A DNA stretch of 64,000 nt, taken from positions 1 through 64,000 of the forward strand of contig NZ_PJJM01000087.1 in assembly GCF_002929805.1 (NCBI RefSeq). The letters are read 5' to 3'. Origin of the DNA: Cryobacterium sp. Y50. Lineage in GTDB: Bacteria > Actinomycetota > Actinomycetes > Actinomycetales > Microbacteriaceae. The notes under the pieces were generated by a model that saw only the letters and a program-made list of their open reading frames with translations, did not search any database and was not told the DNA's origin. Shown here in pieces: positions 8,977 to 17,108 of this stretch (position 1 is the first letter of the stretch; each line of letters starts with the position of its first letter). Both the position numbers and the translations under genes were made by a program.

Positions 8977-9309
8977 ATGACATTTGTCATCGCCCAGCCG
9001 TGCGTGGACGTTAAGGATAAGGCCTGCATCGAGGCCTGCCCGGTGGACTGCATCTATGAGGGCGAGCGGTCGCTGTATATCCACCCGGACGAGTGCGTCG
9101 ACTGCGGAGCCTGCGATCCGGTCTGCCCCGTGGAGGCCATCTTCTACGTCGACGACGTACCCGATGAATGGGCGAAGTACACGCGAGCCAACGTCGAATT
9201 CTTCAGCGAATTGGGCTCGCCCCAGGGCGCCGCCCCACTCGGGAACACCGGCCGGGACCATCCATACATCGCGGGGCTCTCTCCGCAGAATCAGGGAGGA
9301 CTAGCTTGA
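8977..9309 (+). CDS. Seven-iron ferredoxin (FdxA-like)
   Basis: A 110-aa electron carrier. Two cysteine clusters are visible: CVDVKDKACIEACPVDCI in the N-terminal part and CVDCGACDPVCPVEAI after it, the layout of actinobacterial [3Fe-4S][4Fe-4S] ferredoxins. A C-terminal extension (WAKYTRANVEFFSELGSPQG) is also typical of FdxA. It begins 1 bp after the aldehyde dehydrogenase stop, so it is surely co-expressed. It probably takes electrons from, or gives them to, the operon's FAD oxidoreductase; this partner is inferred. Confidence 0.9.
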   Translation: MTFVIAQPCVDVKDKACIEACPVDCIYEGERSLYIHPDECVDCGACDPVCPVEAIFYVDDVPDEWAKYTRANVEFFSELGSPQGAAPLGNTGRDHPYIAGLSPQNQGGLA

Positions 9310-9533
9310 TCGACGCCATCGGCTGGGTAGGCTCTGCCCTCATCATGGTCTCACTCGCGCAACCGCAGGCGCGGCGTCTGCACACCTTGAACATTGCCGC
9401 CTGCGTGGTCCTGATTGGCTACAACAGCCTGATCGGGGCCGTGCCCGGCGTAGCGCTCAATGCCGGTCTGATTCTCATCAACTGCTGGCGGCTCCGCGCC
9501 TTGTCCCGGGAGGTAACGATGGAAGAAAGGTGA
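9306..9533 (+). CDS. Small membrane protein, CBU_0592/YgjV-like
   Basis: A 75-aa protein starting at TTG 9306, which overlaps the ferredoxin stop as TTGA and is preceded by GGAGG at 9296-9300. The sequence AIGWVGSALIMVSLAQPQA followed by two more hydrophobic stretches predicts three short transmembrane helices and a basic tail (RLRALSREV). Small three-helix proteins with a GWxGSALI start are found next to transporters and metabolic operons, with no proven role. The TTG start, coupling and last-gene position argue that it is translated. It might assist the MHS importer, but this is only a guess. Confidence 0.65.
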   Translation: MIDAIGWVGSALIMVSLAQPQARRLHTLNIAACVVLIGYNSLIGAVPGVALNAGLILINCWRLRALSREVTMEER

Positions 9534-9549
9534 CGATTCAGGTTATATT

Positions 9550-9600
9550 TTCACCATAATAAATATTTGCGTTGACAACGTCGATATTTTCAATATTCTT
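9550..9600 (+). promoter_or_regulatory. Promoter with overlapping operator (site B) for the XRE-cupin gene
   Basis: TTGACA (9572-9577) and TATTCT (9594-9599) with a 16-bp spacer give a good promoter. The flanking A/T half-sites (AAATAT on the left, GATATTTT on the right) form an imperfect palindrome around TTGACAACGTC. The block aligns without gaps to site A (869-919), sharing TTCACCATAAT, TTGAC, CGTC and TTCAATAT at identical spacing. Lying before the regulator gene it suggests autoregulation. Confidence 0.65.
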
Positions 9601-9632
9601 ATATTCACTCTCCATTTGACAAGGATGTACCG

Positions 9633-10238
9633 ATGACTGATACCAAAACGGGGGTCCCCTCAGCTTCGCTGAATGGACTGCTGGCGGCGGTCGGAACTCT
9701 GGTGCATTCCCTGCGCAAGGAAAAGGGAATGACTCTGGCGCAGTTGGCCGAGGACGCCGGGCTGAGCCCGGCGATCGTGAGTCAGATCGAACGTGGCAAG
9801 GCCAACCCGTCGTTTATCACGCTGGCGCAGTTGGCCCACGGCCTCGAAATCCCGGTGGGCCGGTTCTTCCTCGGCCACGAGGGACCAGCATCGCCCGTCG
9901 TGCGCGGCACAGGTCGGCGCAATCTGAAAGGTGTCACCCGGGAGTCCGTGGGCGAAGCAGCCCACGAGCTGCTGACCCCGGATCAAAACGGCCTCCTCGA
10001 GGCGCAGTGGATTGTGAGCCCCCCGGGGCACAACACAAGCGAAACGCCCTTCCGCCACAGCGGGGAGGAATTCGGAATCATCCTTTCCGGCAAGATCGAC
10101 ATTTATCTTGACGGAGAACGTCACATCCTGGAGGCGGGCGATTCGATCACCTATGCCTCCACCGTGCCGCACTGGTACGTCAACCGCTACGAAGAGTCAT
10201 GCGTAGCAGTCTGGGTGAGCACCCCTCCCGCTCGGTGA
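9633..10238 (+). CDS. XRE-family transcriptional regulator with C-terminal cupin
   Basis: A 201-aa regulator. Residues about 17-75 form a Cro/C1-type HTH (MTLAQLAEDAGLSPAIVSQI, then ERGKANPSFITLAQLA). Residues about 125-195 form a small cupin barrel (HSGEEFGIILSGKIDIYLDG, then AGDSITYASTVPHWY) that normally binds a small ligand or metal. Such HTH-cupin proteins (PuuR/SutR/ClgR-unrelated group) usually control an adjacent catabolic operon and respond to a pathway metabolite. AAGGATG lies before the ATG. Promoter B upstream and its twin before the MHS operon make it the likely local regulator; repression versus activation cannot be decided. Confidence 0.9.
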   Translation: MTDTKTGVPSASLNGLLAAVGTLVHSLRKEKGMTLAQLAEDAGLSPAIVSQIERGKANPSFITLAQLAHGLEIPVGRFFLGHEGPASPVVRGTGRRNLKGVTRESVGEAAHELLTPDQNGLLEAQWIVSPPGHNTSETPFRHSGEEFGIILSGKIDIYLDGERHILEAGDSITYASTVPHWYVNRYEESCVAVWVSTPPAR

Positions 10239-10281
10239 GGCCGCTCCACCCAGGCTCTTCCCATCATTCCGATCGATTCCC

Positions 10282-10311
10282 TCGCGGCAGCGTGCCTGCC
10301 GCGACGATTTT
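10282..10311 (+). terminator. Rho-independent terminator after the XRE-cupin gene
   Basis: A perfect 8-bp inverted repeat, TCGCGGCA (10282-10289) and TGCCGCGA (10297-10304), with a 7-nt loop is followed by CGATTTT. It lies only 30 nt before the ABC transporter gene, so it separates the regulator transcript from the transporter operon unless bypassed. Confidence 0.55.
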
Positions 10312-10340
10312 CGGTCCCGTAAAGTTCAATGAGGAGCTTC

Positions 10341-11432
10341 ATGTCTACTATTCGTTTACCCAACGCGCAGCGCCGGAGTTTATCTCGCCGCGTCGTAGCC
10401 GCCGCTGTCGCCGCGGCCTCCCTCTCGCTTATTCTCTCCTCCTGCAGTTCAACAGCGCCCGACGTTCCCGCCGGCGATTCTCCTGCAGAACTGACGCCGC
10501 TGTCACTGCAGTTGGGGTGGCTGATTGATGACGGAATCGCAGGTGAGGCTGTTGCTCTCTCGAAGGGTTGGTACGAGGAGGCGGGAATCGACCTTAAGAT
10601 CAACGCAGGCGGTCCCAGCCTGGACGGTGTCGCGCTCGTGTCCAGCGGGGCCAGCGACATCGGACAGCTGTCTTCCAGCCCGAGTTTGATGCTGGCACGA
10701 TCGCAGGGCATCCCGGTGCAGGCATTCGCTGCGGGACTCCAGAAACATCCGTACACGTTCTTCTCCCTTGCGGAAAACGCCGTAACGGAACCACACGATC
10801 TGATCGGCAAGACGGTCGGTGTCCAGGCGACCGGCCAAGTGCTGCTCCAAGCAGTGCTGGCCGCTAACGACATTGATCCGTCCGACGTGACCGTGCAGGT
10901 TGTGGGGTCCGAGATCACGCCGCTCACAACCGGTGCCGTTGACGTGTGGACGGGTTGGGCGACAACGGCCTCAATCGGACGCACCCTCGGCGAAGTCAAT
11001 AAGGACTACTTCGAGATGGCGCTGTGGGACGCCGGCGTGCAGCTGTATCCCCGGGTGTACTACGCGACCGAATCGACTCTGGCCGACAAGCCCGAAACGC
11101 TTGAGACGTATCTCGAAGTCACCTCGCGGGGATGGGAATATGCCTACGCCAATCTGGATGAAGCCGCCGCAGCTGTGGCCGCGCTCGCCCCTGGGCTGGA
11201 CGCGGGGATCATTGCCGACGGTATCACCATTGGACACACCTATGAAGCTGAGAGTTCAGGCACTCGAGTGCCTTGGGGCAGCATGGACCCCGACGTGTGG
11301 GCTAAACAGCTCGATACGTGGGAATCTCTCGGCCTGTTCCCGAACGCTGTTCCTGCGCTGGACGATGTCATCGATACAACCATCCTGGACGAGACCAAGG
11401 ACACTCGGGTGAAAATGAGTGACGAACAATGA
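10341..11432 (+). CDS. ABC transporter substrate-binding lipoprotein (NMT1/SsuA-like)
   Basis: A 363-aa periplasmic-type binding protein. The signal peptide ends in the lipobox LSSC with lipidated Cys35. The mature part begins PLSLQLGWLIDDGIAGEAVA, and the motif GWYEEAGIDLKIN is typical of the SsuA/THI5 class (PF09084), which binds sulfonates, nitrate or thiamine pyrimidines. I chose ATG 10341 because GAGGAG at 10331-10336 precedes it; ATG 10329 overlaps that site. It is coupled by ATGA to the ATPase. The neighbouring deaminase-like gene hints that the ligand could be an amino-pyrimidine or similar base, which is only an inference. Confidence 0.88.
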   Translation: MSTIRLPNAQRRSLSRRVVAAAVAAASLSLILSSCSSTAPDVPAGDSPAELTPLSLQLGWLIDDGIAGEAVALSKGWYEEAGIDLKINAGGPSLDGVALVSSGASDIGQLSSSPSLMLARSQGIPVQAFAAGLQKHPYTFFSLAENAVTEPHDLIGKTVGVQATGQVLLQAVLAANDIDPSDVTVQVVGSEITPLTTGAVDVWTGWATTASIGRTLGEVNKDYFEMALWDAGVQLYPRVYYATESTLADKPETLETYLEVTSRGWEYAYANLDEAAAAVAALAPGLDAGIIADGITIGHTYEAESSGTRVPWGSMDPDVWAKQLDTWESLGLFPNAVPALDDVIDTTILDETKDTRVKMSDEQ

Positions 11433-12220
11433 CCGTTGTAACGGCGACGGTAACCGAAATCGACGAGCTGCGGGTGAGCGACGTCACAGTGACTTTTGAA
11501 AGCAACCGGGCAACGGTCACCGCGATCGAGGGGCTGAGCGCCGTATTCCCGGCCGGAAGCTTCACGTCGCTGCTCGGCCCGTCGGGCTGCGGAAAATCCA
11601 CCCTGCTCCGGGTAATCTCCGACCTGATACAACCGACGGAGGGGACAGTCAACCTCTTTGGCCAGAGCCCGCGCGAAGCCCGGACCACACGGAAAATTGG
11701 ATTTGTCTTCCAGGATGCGACGCTGCTGCCCTGGCGCAATGTTTTAGACAATATACTTTTGCCGCTCCAGGTGGGAGGGGGAGGCAGCATCACCGACCAC
11801 GCCGACCCGCACGAGCTTCTGAAGCTCGTGGGACTGGAAGGGCGGGAGCTGGCATTTCCCCATGAATTGTCCGGTGGTATGCGCCAGCGCGTCGCGATCG
11901 CGCGAGCCCTGATCTGTAAGCCGAAGATTCTACTGATGGACGAGCCGTTCGGGGCGCTGGATGAGATCACCCGCGATCACTTGAACGGTGAATTGCTGCG
12001 GATCTGGCGGACCACCCGGACCACGATCGTCTTTGTTACACACTCGATCGCCGAAGCCGCGTTCTTGTCTGAGCAGGTCATCCTTTTGGCGGCAAACCCG
12101 GGGCGCGTGCAGGAGGTCGTGACGATCGATCTACCGCAGCCTCGAGAACTGAGCATTCGAGATTCCATGAAGTTCACAAACGTGGCCGCACATCTGCGGC
12201 GTGTTCTGGAGGTATGCTAA
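11429..12220 (+). CDS. ABC transporter ATP-binding protein (SsuB/TauB/ThiZ-like)
   Basis: A 263-aa ATPase powering import with the adjacent permease and binding protein. Walker A GPSGCGKST is at 50-58, the Q-loop in FVFQDATLLPW near 93, signature LSGGM at 147-151, Walker B ILLMDE at 167-172 and the switch His in FVTHSIAEA. FQDATLLPWRNV is characteristic of nitrate/sulfonate/thiamine-precursor importers. ATGA overlap with the binding protein gene and overlap with the permease start show operon coupling. Confidence 0.92.
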   Translation: MTVVTATVTEIDELRVSDVTVTFESNRATVTAIEGLSAVFPAGSFTSLLGPSGCGKSTLLRVISDLIQPTEGTVNLFGQSPREARTTRKIGFVFQDATLLPWRNVLDNILLPLQVGGGGSITDHADPHELLKLVGLEGRELAFPHELSGGMRQRVAIARALICKPKILLMDEPFGALDEITRDHLNGELLRIWRTTRTTIVFVTHSIAEAAFLSEQVILLAANPGRVQEVVTIDLPQPRELSIRDSMKFTNVAAHLRRVLEVC

Positions 12221-13029
12221 TGGCCGTCATTAGCCCTGTCGCCACGCGACAAGCGGAACCGAGCCGAAAACGTCGGCGCGGTGGCCACCGGCTCGTACCC
12301 ATCGCCGGGATCGTCGTCCTCGTGATCGTCGCCCAGATACTGACTACAGCGTTCTCCATCCCTGTCTATATTTTCCCGGCGCCGAGCGACGTGGTGGGCG
12401 CGATGATAAGCAATTATCCGCTCGTGCTGACTCATATGTGGCCGACGATCTTTGAAGCGGTCATGGGTTTCCTGCTAGGTAACTCCGTGGCAATTCTGCT
12501 GGCGGTTACCTTCATGTACTGGCGGTCGGCCGAACGCATGGTGATGCCGATGGCGATCATTGCGCACACTATCCCGGTGGTTGCCATCGCCCCGGTGCTC
12601 GTGATAATGATGGGAAGCGGATTCACTTCGAAGATTGCCGTTGCTGCGTTGGTCTGCTTTTTCCCGACTCTCGTGAACATGGTCAAAGGACTGCGATCAG
12701 CGGATCGCCAGTCCATCGAACTCATGCAGGTCCTCTCCGCCAGCAAGACCGAAACGCTCACCAACATTCGCGCCTATGCGTGCCTGCCATTCCTGTTTTC
12801 TGCACTCAAGATCGCGGCCGGCAGCGCCTTCATCGGCGCGATCATCGCCGAATGGATCGGCTCGCAACAAGGTCTCGGCTACCTCATCATCCAAACCACC
12901 TACAGTTACGACACTCCACTGCTGTACGTCGTCATGCTGGCAGCCTCCGTATTGTCGATCTCTCTCTTCTCGGTGGTCGCCACCGCGGAACGCCTCATCG
13001 TGCGCTGGAAACCAGCGGAAGACAGCTAG
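12220..13029 (+). CDS. ABC transporter permease (SsuC/TauC-like)
   Basis: A 269-aa inner membrane protein with about six helices. FPAPSDVVGAMISNYPLVL follows the first helix, as in SsuC/ThiX, and the cytoplasmic EAA-type loop is seen around KGLRSADRQSIELMQVLSAS. I chose ATG 12220, overlapping the ATPase stop as TAATG with GGAGG at 12208-12212; ATG 12214 is too close to that ribosome site. It forms the channel of the three-part importer. Confidence 0.9.
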   Translation: MAVISPVATRQAEPSRKRRRGGHRLVPIAGIVVLVIVAQILTTAFSIPVYIFPAPSDVVGAMISNYPLVLTHMWPTIFEAVMGFLLGNSVAILLAVTFMYWRSAERMVMPMAIIAHTIPVVAIAPVLVIMMGSGFTSKIAVAALVCFFPTLVNMVKGLRSADRQSIELMQVLSASKTETLTNIRAYACLPFLFSALKIAAGSAFIGAIIAEWIGSQQGLGYLIIQTTYSYDTPLLYVVMLAASVLSISLFSVVATAERLIVRWKPAEDS

Positions 13030-13043
13030 AAGGTAGGCACTCT

Positions 13044-13499
13044 ATGAACACTGCTCTTGAAACACTCGATATTGACCTCTACCACGCTGCATCTAGAACT
13101 CTGCTCGCGTCCCATCATGCCGACAATCATCGAGTCGCATCCGCGATCCGCGGAGCATCGGGGACGATCTACCTCGGGTTGCACCTGGGGTCGAAGCGAG
13201 TGAATATCTGTGCAGAATCGTCTGCCATAGCAAATGCTCGAATGGCCGGCGAGACCCACCTCAGCAGCGCGGTCGCGGTATGCATGAACGCGGACACTGG
13301 CATTCCGCAGGTCGTCAATCCCTGCGGAGTGTGCCGGGAGTTATTCAGTACCTACGGTCCTGACTTGTCCGTTCTGGTGGATGCTCAGGGCGTAATAGCA
13401 AAGGTCACTATGGCAGAATTACTGCCACTTCCGTGGATGCGAGCCAACGAGACCGACTGGATTGTGCCGCAACCAACAGTCGCGGTAATTTTGAGATAA
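13044..13499 (+). CDS. Cytidine/blasticidin-S deaminase-fold zinc enzyme
   Basis: A 151-aa protein with both zinc motifs of the cytidine deaminase superfamily: C56-A-E58 (ICAESSAIANA) and PC94-GVC97-RE. The Cys-Ala-Glu version and short length are closest to blasticidin-S deaminase and tetrameric Cdd proteins. A Zn-activated water would deaminate an amino-pyrimidine or related ring. It follows the permease by 14 bp with AGAAGG before the ATG, so it belongs to the importer operon. That makes salvage or catabolism of an imported amino-heterocycle plausible. The C-terminal tail (MRANETDWIVPQP) is not typical of housekeeping Cdd. Confidence 0.85.
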   Translation: MNTALETLDIDLYHAASRTLLASHHADNHRVASAIRGASGTIYLGLHLGSKRVNICAESSAIANARMAGETHLSSAVAVCMNADTGIPQVVNPCGVCRELFSTYGPDLSVLVDAQGVIAKVTMAELLPLPWMRANETDWIVPQPTVAVILR

Positions 13500-13540
13500 T
13501 CACCCGAGGTTCCAAATAACCCCGTCGCTGGCGTGTTCCT

Positions 13541-14257
13541 GTGGGTAATATCAATGCCCGTCGGGCATCTCGCGTCGGGCAGTTGCCCACCAAGTACTTT
13601 GGCCGGTTCTGGGCAGAAGCGCTCGATTGGGGAACGTCCAGTGAGGGGCCGGGTGTGACCAACGTTGAACCCCTGGGATTTGTCTTGCCTAACCCGGTCG
13701 CCGTCTCCGTCGATGTCGTCTCCGTCCCAGATCCAGAAACTTTGAAGTACCGCGCACACCTCGAGGTCGCCACCACCCCTGCGGCCCATCAGTCGGAATT
13801 GGTCGCGCGCCTGCAGGAGCCTCGACAGATCTACCAGGACACCGGGCCGATCGCTGCGGTGGTCGTCAGTTGTGCGGATATTCGGGCCATGGCCCGGTTC
13901 TGAAACGAGGCGCTCGATTGGACCCTGCAAGAGGTGACCGATGATCTGGCGAGGCTGCGGTCGGCAGCGGGTGTCGGTCCGCATCTGGAGTTCATTCGCG
14001 TGCCCGACATAACAGCGTGGACCCGCGTCCGTCTCGACCTGCGACCGTATCTCGGTCACGACCAAGCGGCAGAGGTGGCCCGGCTGAGGGTTTTGGGCAC
14101 AGCCGACGCTGACATTGGGCAGGGCGCTGACCCTTGGGTGGTGCGCGCCGATATCGAAGGCAGTGAGTTTTTGCGCCCTCACGCCTGGATAACGTCCAGA
14201 GTCGGCTCCAACAAGCGCGTCGCGCTGACGCAGATGATGTCTACAGCCCGATGGTGA
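13541..14257 (+). pseudogene. Two-domain VOC/glyoxalase-like protein interrupted by TGA
   Basis: One frame carries two tandem glyoxalase-like domains. The first contains GRFWAEALDWGTSSEG and VPDPETLKYRAHLEV. The second contains MARF-stop-NEALDWTLQEV, VRLDLRPYLGHDQAAEVARL and ADIGQGADPWVV. The TGA at 13901-13903 stands exactly where the first repeat has Trp (RFW), so a TGG-to-TGA change is the simplest explanation. The C-terminus after FLRPHAW looks shifted. Family members are uncharacterised VOC proteins of actinobacteria. Start GTG 13541 is uncertain. Probably non-functional. Confidence 0.7.
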
Positions 14258-14556
14258 GACTTGGCGTACGTTCAGTTCGTGGTGACGACCAGATCGTTGG
14301 GCATGCCGTCACTTCGAAGAGCTGGCTGGCGCCTCTTCGGGCGCGTCATGGGCCGGCGCCCGCATCAACCCCTCGATTTCCTCACGGTTCGCGCGCAACT
14401 CCGTTGCGTCGGGGCGCGCGGTCCACATCTGCAGGCTGGCGATGATTGGCGGGGCCGCGCGGAGCATGATCAGTCCGATGCTTCATACAAGGTTGACAGA
14501 GAGGGCGACGCCGTGGTCGTCGTGCAACAGGAGTGCCTGATCGATAGTCTGGCGAC
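14258..14556. other. Short gap with possible minus-strand gene debris
   Basis: No intact gene. The minus strand has a protein-like stretch (LIMLRAAPPIIASLQMWTAR, then TELRANREEIEGLM) ending near 14260, with a TGA just upstream and QALLLHDDHGVALSV before it. I do not recognise the family and cannot exclude chance. Confidence 0.3.
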
Positions 14557-14851
14557 ATGCCCAACAAGACACGCGGCGCCACGCGCTCACCTGTAGTCGC
14601 AGCTTGCGTCGTCCTTCTGGGCTTGCTAGTGCTTTGGATGGCGCAGCCGGTCCTGCCCGGTTGGGCCTTTTCGTGTATCGCTGATTAGCGCAGGTATCCT
14701 CTTCGCGCTGCTCGCGACTGTCATCGCCGGGCTGCTGCTTCGGCCCAGAGCAAACCGGTGGCTGGGCGGTATGTCCCGAAGTACCGTCTTCGCCGTGCCG
14801 GTAATCCTGGCCCTGACAGCCGTCGCGCACTTTCTGATCCCGCAGCCTTAA
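14557..14851 (+). pseudogene. Small membrane protein, frameshifted
   Basis: From ATG 14557 the frame gives a helix PVVAACVVLLGLLVLWMAQP and stops at TAG 14686. In the next frame, from about 14675, two further helices follow (SLISAGILFALLATVIAGLL and STVFAVPVILALTAVAHFLI) to TAA 14849. Joined, they make a coherent protein of about 98 residues with three helices. The length of 295 nt is not a multiple of three, which fits a single-base indel near 14670. Family unknown. Confidence 0.55.
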
Positions 14852-14976
14852 TTCGAGCCTGCTTGGCTCGGATTGCCGACGCGGCCCTCGAAACGTCGTG
14901 CCCGTAAGCCGAACGTCGAGCGTGACATCGGATTCGTCCGAAAAGGGGATCCACCACTGAACGCACCGATTGTTCC

Positions 14977-15225
14977 TCAGCGGTCAACGAGATGGGTGAT
15001 GACCTTGTCGATAATGTTGAGCTGTGCGTTCGCTGACTCGCGCCAGCCCTTCGACGCCAGTTCGAGGCTGTGATTGGCAGTCTCGACGGTCACGAGCTGC
15101 GCATAGGTCTCCCCAACGAGATCCGGGCGCCAAGAAGGATCGGCCGTTCCGCTTACTGCAAGATGCTGTCCAGCGGAGGCTCCGGCCAAAGTCTTGGCGA
15201 CTGCCGGAGTCTCCCAGACGCATCC
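14977..15225 (-). pseudogene. C-terminal remnant of an alpha/beta hydrolase
   Basis: The minus-strand frame reads HLAVSGTADPSWRPDLV, VTVETANHSLEL and GWRESANAQLNIIDKVITHL to its stop. This is the C-terminal part of a small hydrolase, where the acid Asp (GTADPSW) and catalytic His (ANHSLEL) lie. No nucleophile elbow or N-terminal half is present upstream; the frame runs into the promoter region of the XRE-TetR gene. A degraded fragment, the third in this 1.7-kb zone. The upstream limit is approximate. Confidence 0.55.
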
Positions 15226-15288
15226 GTGAGTCGCAATTCCTGTCGCCGAGAACTGCGTGAATCGCAAGGTTGGGTTAGTGTTGGTCAA

Positions 15289-16176
15289 ATGCAATCGCAA
15301 GAAGAGGGCGCCACCCAGGCCGAATACCGTGCGGCACTCCTGGTGCGGGTGCGCACTGCCATTCATGATTCCGGCCTCGCCCAGCGCGACGTCGCCCGCC
15401 ATATCGGCATCGACGAAACGAAGCTGTCCAAGGCGCTCAAGGGCACCCGCCGGTTTCGCCCGGATGAGCTGACCCAGCTCGCCACTGCCGCCGGTGTGAC
15501 CGTGAACTGGCTGTTGTCGGGCACCGACGATGCCAGGGGGGTGTCAGCCGTGCCGGCCGCGACGATTCTGCCGACCCGGCACCGCGAAGACAGCGGCCAC
15601 GCCCAGAAGCGCAGGAACATCGTCGAAAAGGCGTGGTGGTTGTTCGCCGAGCGCGGCTATTCCTCGGTGCGCATTGCTGATATCGCCGCGGCAAGCGGCA
15701 CGAGTGACAGCACCGTGCACTATTACTTTCGCACCAAGCGTGAGATCTTCGCCGAAACGCTGCGCTTCTCCGTCAAACTCGCCTTCGACCGCCAAATCGC
15801 CGAGTTGCACCTTTTTGCCAACCCGGTCGACCGGCTCAAACGCCTGGCCTTTCTACAACTGCCAGCCGGAGAGCGGGGCCGCGCCGAGATGTCGATTTGG
15901 CTGCAGACCTGGGCCGAAGCCGCCGTAGACCCGACCGGGCGGGAAGGGCACGCGCAGAGTTACCGCCGCTGGTCGCAGACCGTGCACGACATCATCGTCG
16001 ACGGGCAGCACAGCGGATGCTTCATCTCGGTCGATGCAGACGAGCTCACCCAACACCTCACCGCACTCATCGACGGCCTGATCATCAAGGTGCTGACCGG
16101 AATGCTGACTTCGGATCAGATGTATGCGCAAATCACAAAATTCATCGACCGCACGGTCGTGACCCCAACTTCCTGA
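15289..16176 (+). CDS. XRE-TetR fusion transcriptional regulator
   Basis: A 295-aa regulator with two different DNA-binding modules. Residues about 15-75 are a Cro/C1-type HTH ([20 protein letters not shown], then [17 protein letters not shown]). Residues about 105-155 are a TetR N-terminal HTH ([20 protein letters not shown], then [12 protein letters not shown]), followed by a helical TetR ligand domain with [14 protein letters not shown] chose ATG 15289 because the longer open frame overlaps the hydrolase remnant; the ATG lies about 10 nt after a TAGTGT element, so the message may be leaderless. It precedes the carnitine genes in the same direction and probably controls them. Confidence 0.85.
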   Translation: MQSQEEGATQAEYRAALLVRVRTAIHDSGLAQRDVARHIGIDETKLSKALKGTRRFRPDELTQLATAAGVTVNWLLSGTDDARGVSAVPAATILPTRHREDSGHAQKRRNIVEKAWWLFAERGYSSVRIADIAAASGTSDSTVHYYFRTKREIFAETLRFSVKLAFDRQIAELHLFANPVDRLKRLAFLQLPAGERGRAEMSIWLQTWAEAAVDPTGREGHAQSYRRWSQTVHDIIVDGQHSGCFISVDADELTQHLTALIDGLIIKVLTGMLTSDQMYAQITKFIDRTVVTPTS

Positions 16177-16216
16177 ACCGCCCCACCATGTACAGGACTA
16201 CAGAAATGAGCTCCAC

Positions 16217-17104
16217 ATGAACAAGAAGGTCATCGTCACCTGCGCCGTCACCGGCGCCGGTGACACCACGGGCAAGAGCGAACACGTTCCGGTCACTCCC
16301 GGCGAGATTGCAGCGGATGCCGTGGCGGCGGCCCGCGCCGGGGCATCCGTTGTGCATATTCATGTTCGCGACATCGTGACGAAGCAAAGCTCACGCGATG
16401 TGGCCCTGTACCGCGAGGTCGTGCGCCTGATCAAAGTGAGCGACGTCGACCCGGTCATCAATCTGACCGCCGGTATGGGCGGCGACCTGGTGCTCGACCC
16501 GTCGAACCCGACCCGACAGCTGCCGGGCACCGACCTGGTCAGTGGCCTCGAACGGCTCGCCCACGTCGAGGAGCTGCGCCCGGAGATCTGCACGATCGAC
16601 ATGGGCACGCTCAACTTCGGTGAGGGTAGCAACGTCTACATCTCCACCCCGGACATGCTGCGCGAGGGTGCCGCCCGCATCCAGGAGCTCGGCGTCAAGC
16701 CCGAAATGGAGATCTTCGACACCGGAAACCTCTGGTTTGCCAACGTTCTCGTAGCGGAAGGCCTGATCACCCCGCCGCCGCTATACCAACTGTGCATGGG
16801 CATTCCCTACGGCGCCCCGGCCGATCCCGGCCTGCTGCAGGCCATGGTCAACATGCTGCCGGCTGGCGCGAACTTCACCTCGTTCGGGATCGGCCGCAAT
16901 CAGATGCCCTGGGTCGCCCAGTCGGTGCTGCTCGGCGGCCACGTGCGAGTGGGCCTGGAGGACAACCTTTACCTCAGCAAGGGGGTCAAAGCCACCAACG
17001 TGCAACTGACCGAACGGGCCATTGCCATCGTGCACGACCTCGGCAAAAGCGTCGCCACTCCCGACGAAGCCCGCGACATTCTTCAGCTCGACCGAAAGGC
17101 CTAG
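16217..17104 (+). CDS. cdhC: BKACE-family 3-dehydrocarnitine cleavage enzyme
   Basis: A zinc-dependent beta-keto acid cleavage enzyme (DUF849, 295 aa). In carnitine degradation it condenses 3-dehydrocarnitine with acetyl-CoA to give betainyl-CoA and acetoacetate. The metal ligands H47 and H49 in VVHIHVRD, the glutamate in [12 protein letters not shown] and the NLTAGMGGD loop are present. The start SHxxxPxTPGEIA-like segment ([15 protein letters not shown]) is typical. Next to a carnitine dehydrogenase and a hotdog thioesterase it reproduces the cdhCAB module of Pseudomonas, so the substrate call is strong although other BKACE substrates exist. Confidence 0.88.
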   Translation: MNKKVIVTCAVTGAGDTTGKSEHVPVTPGEIAADAVAAARAGASVVHIHVRDIVTKQSSRDVALYREVVRLIKVSDVDPVINLTAGMGGDLVLDPSNPTRQLPGTDLVSGLERLAHVEELRPEICTIDMGTLNFGEGSNVYISTPDMLREGAARIQELGVKPEMEIFDTGNLWFANVLVAEGLITPPPLYQLCMGIPYGAPADPGLLQAMVNMLPAGANFTSFGIGRNQMPWVAQSVLLGGHVRVGLEDNLYLSKGVKATNVQLTERAIAIVHDLGKSVATPDEARDILQLDRKA

Positions 17105-17108
17105 CACC

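Noticed and set aside
14483-14830. Minus-strand gene overlapping the small membrane pseudogene
   Set aside because: Only a short stretch looks protein-like, and it is closed by TGA; too weak to call a gene.
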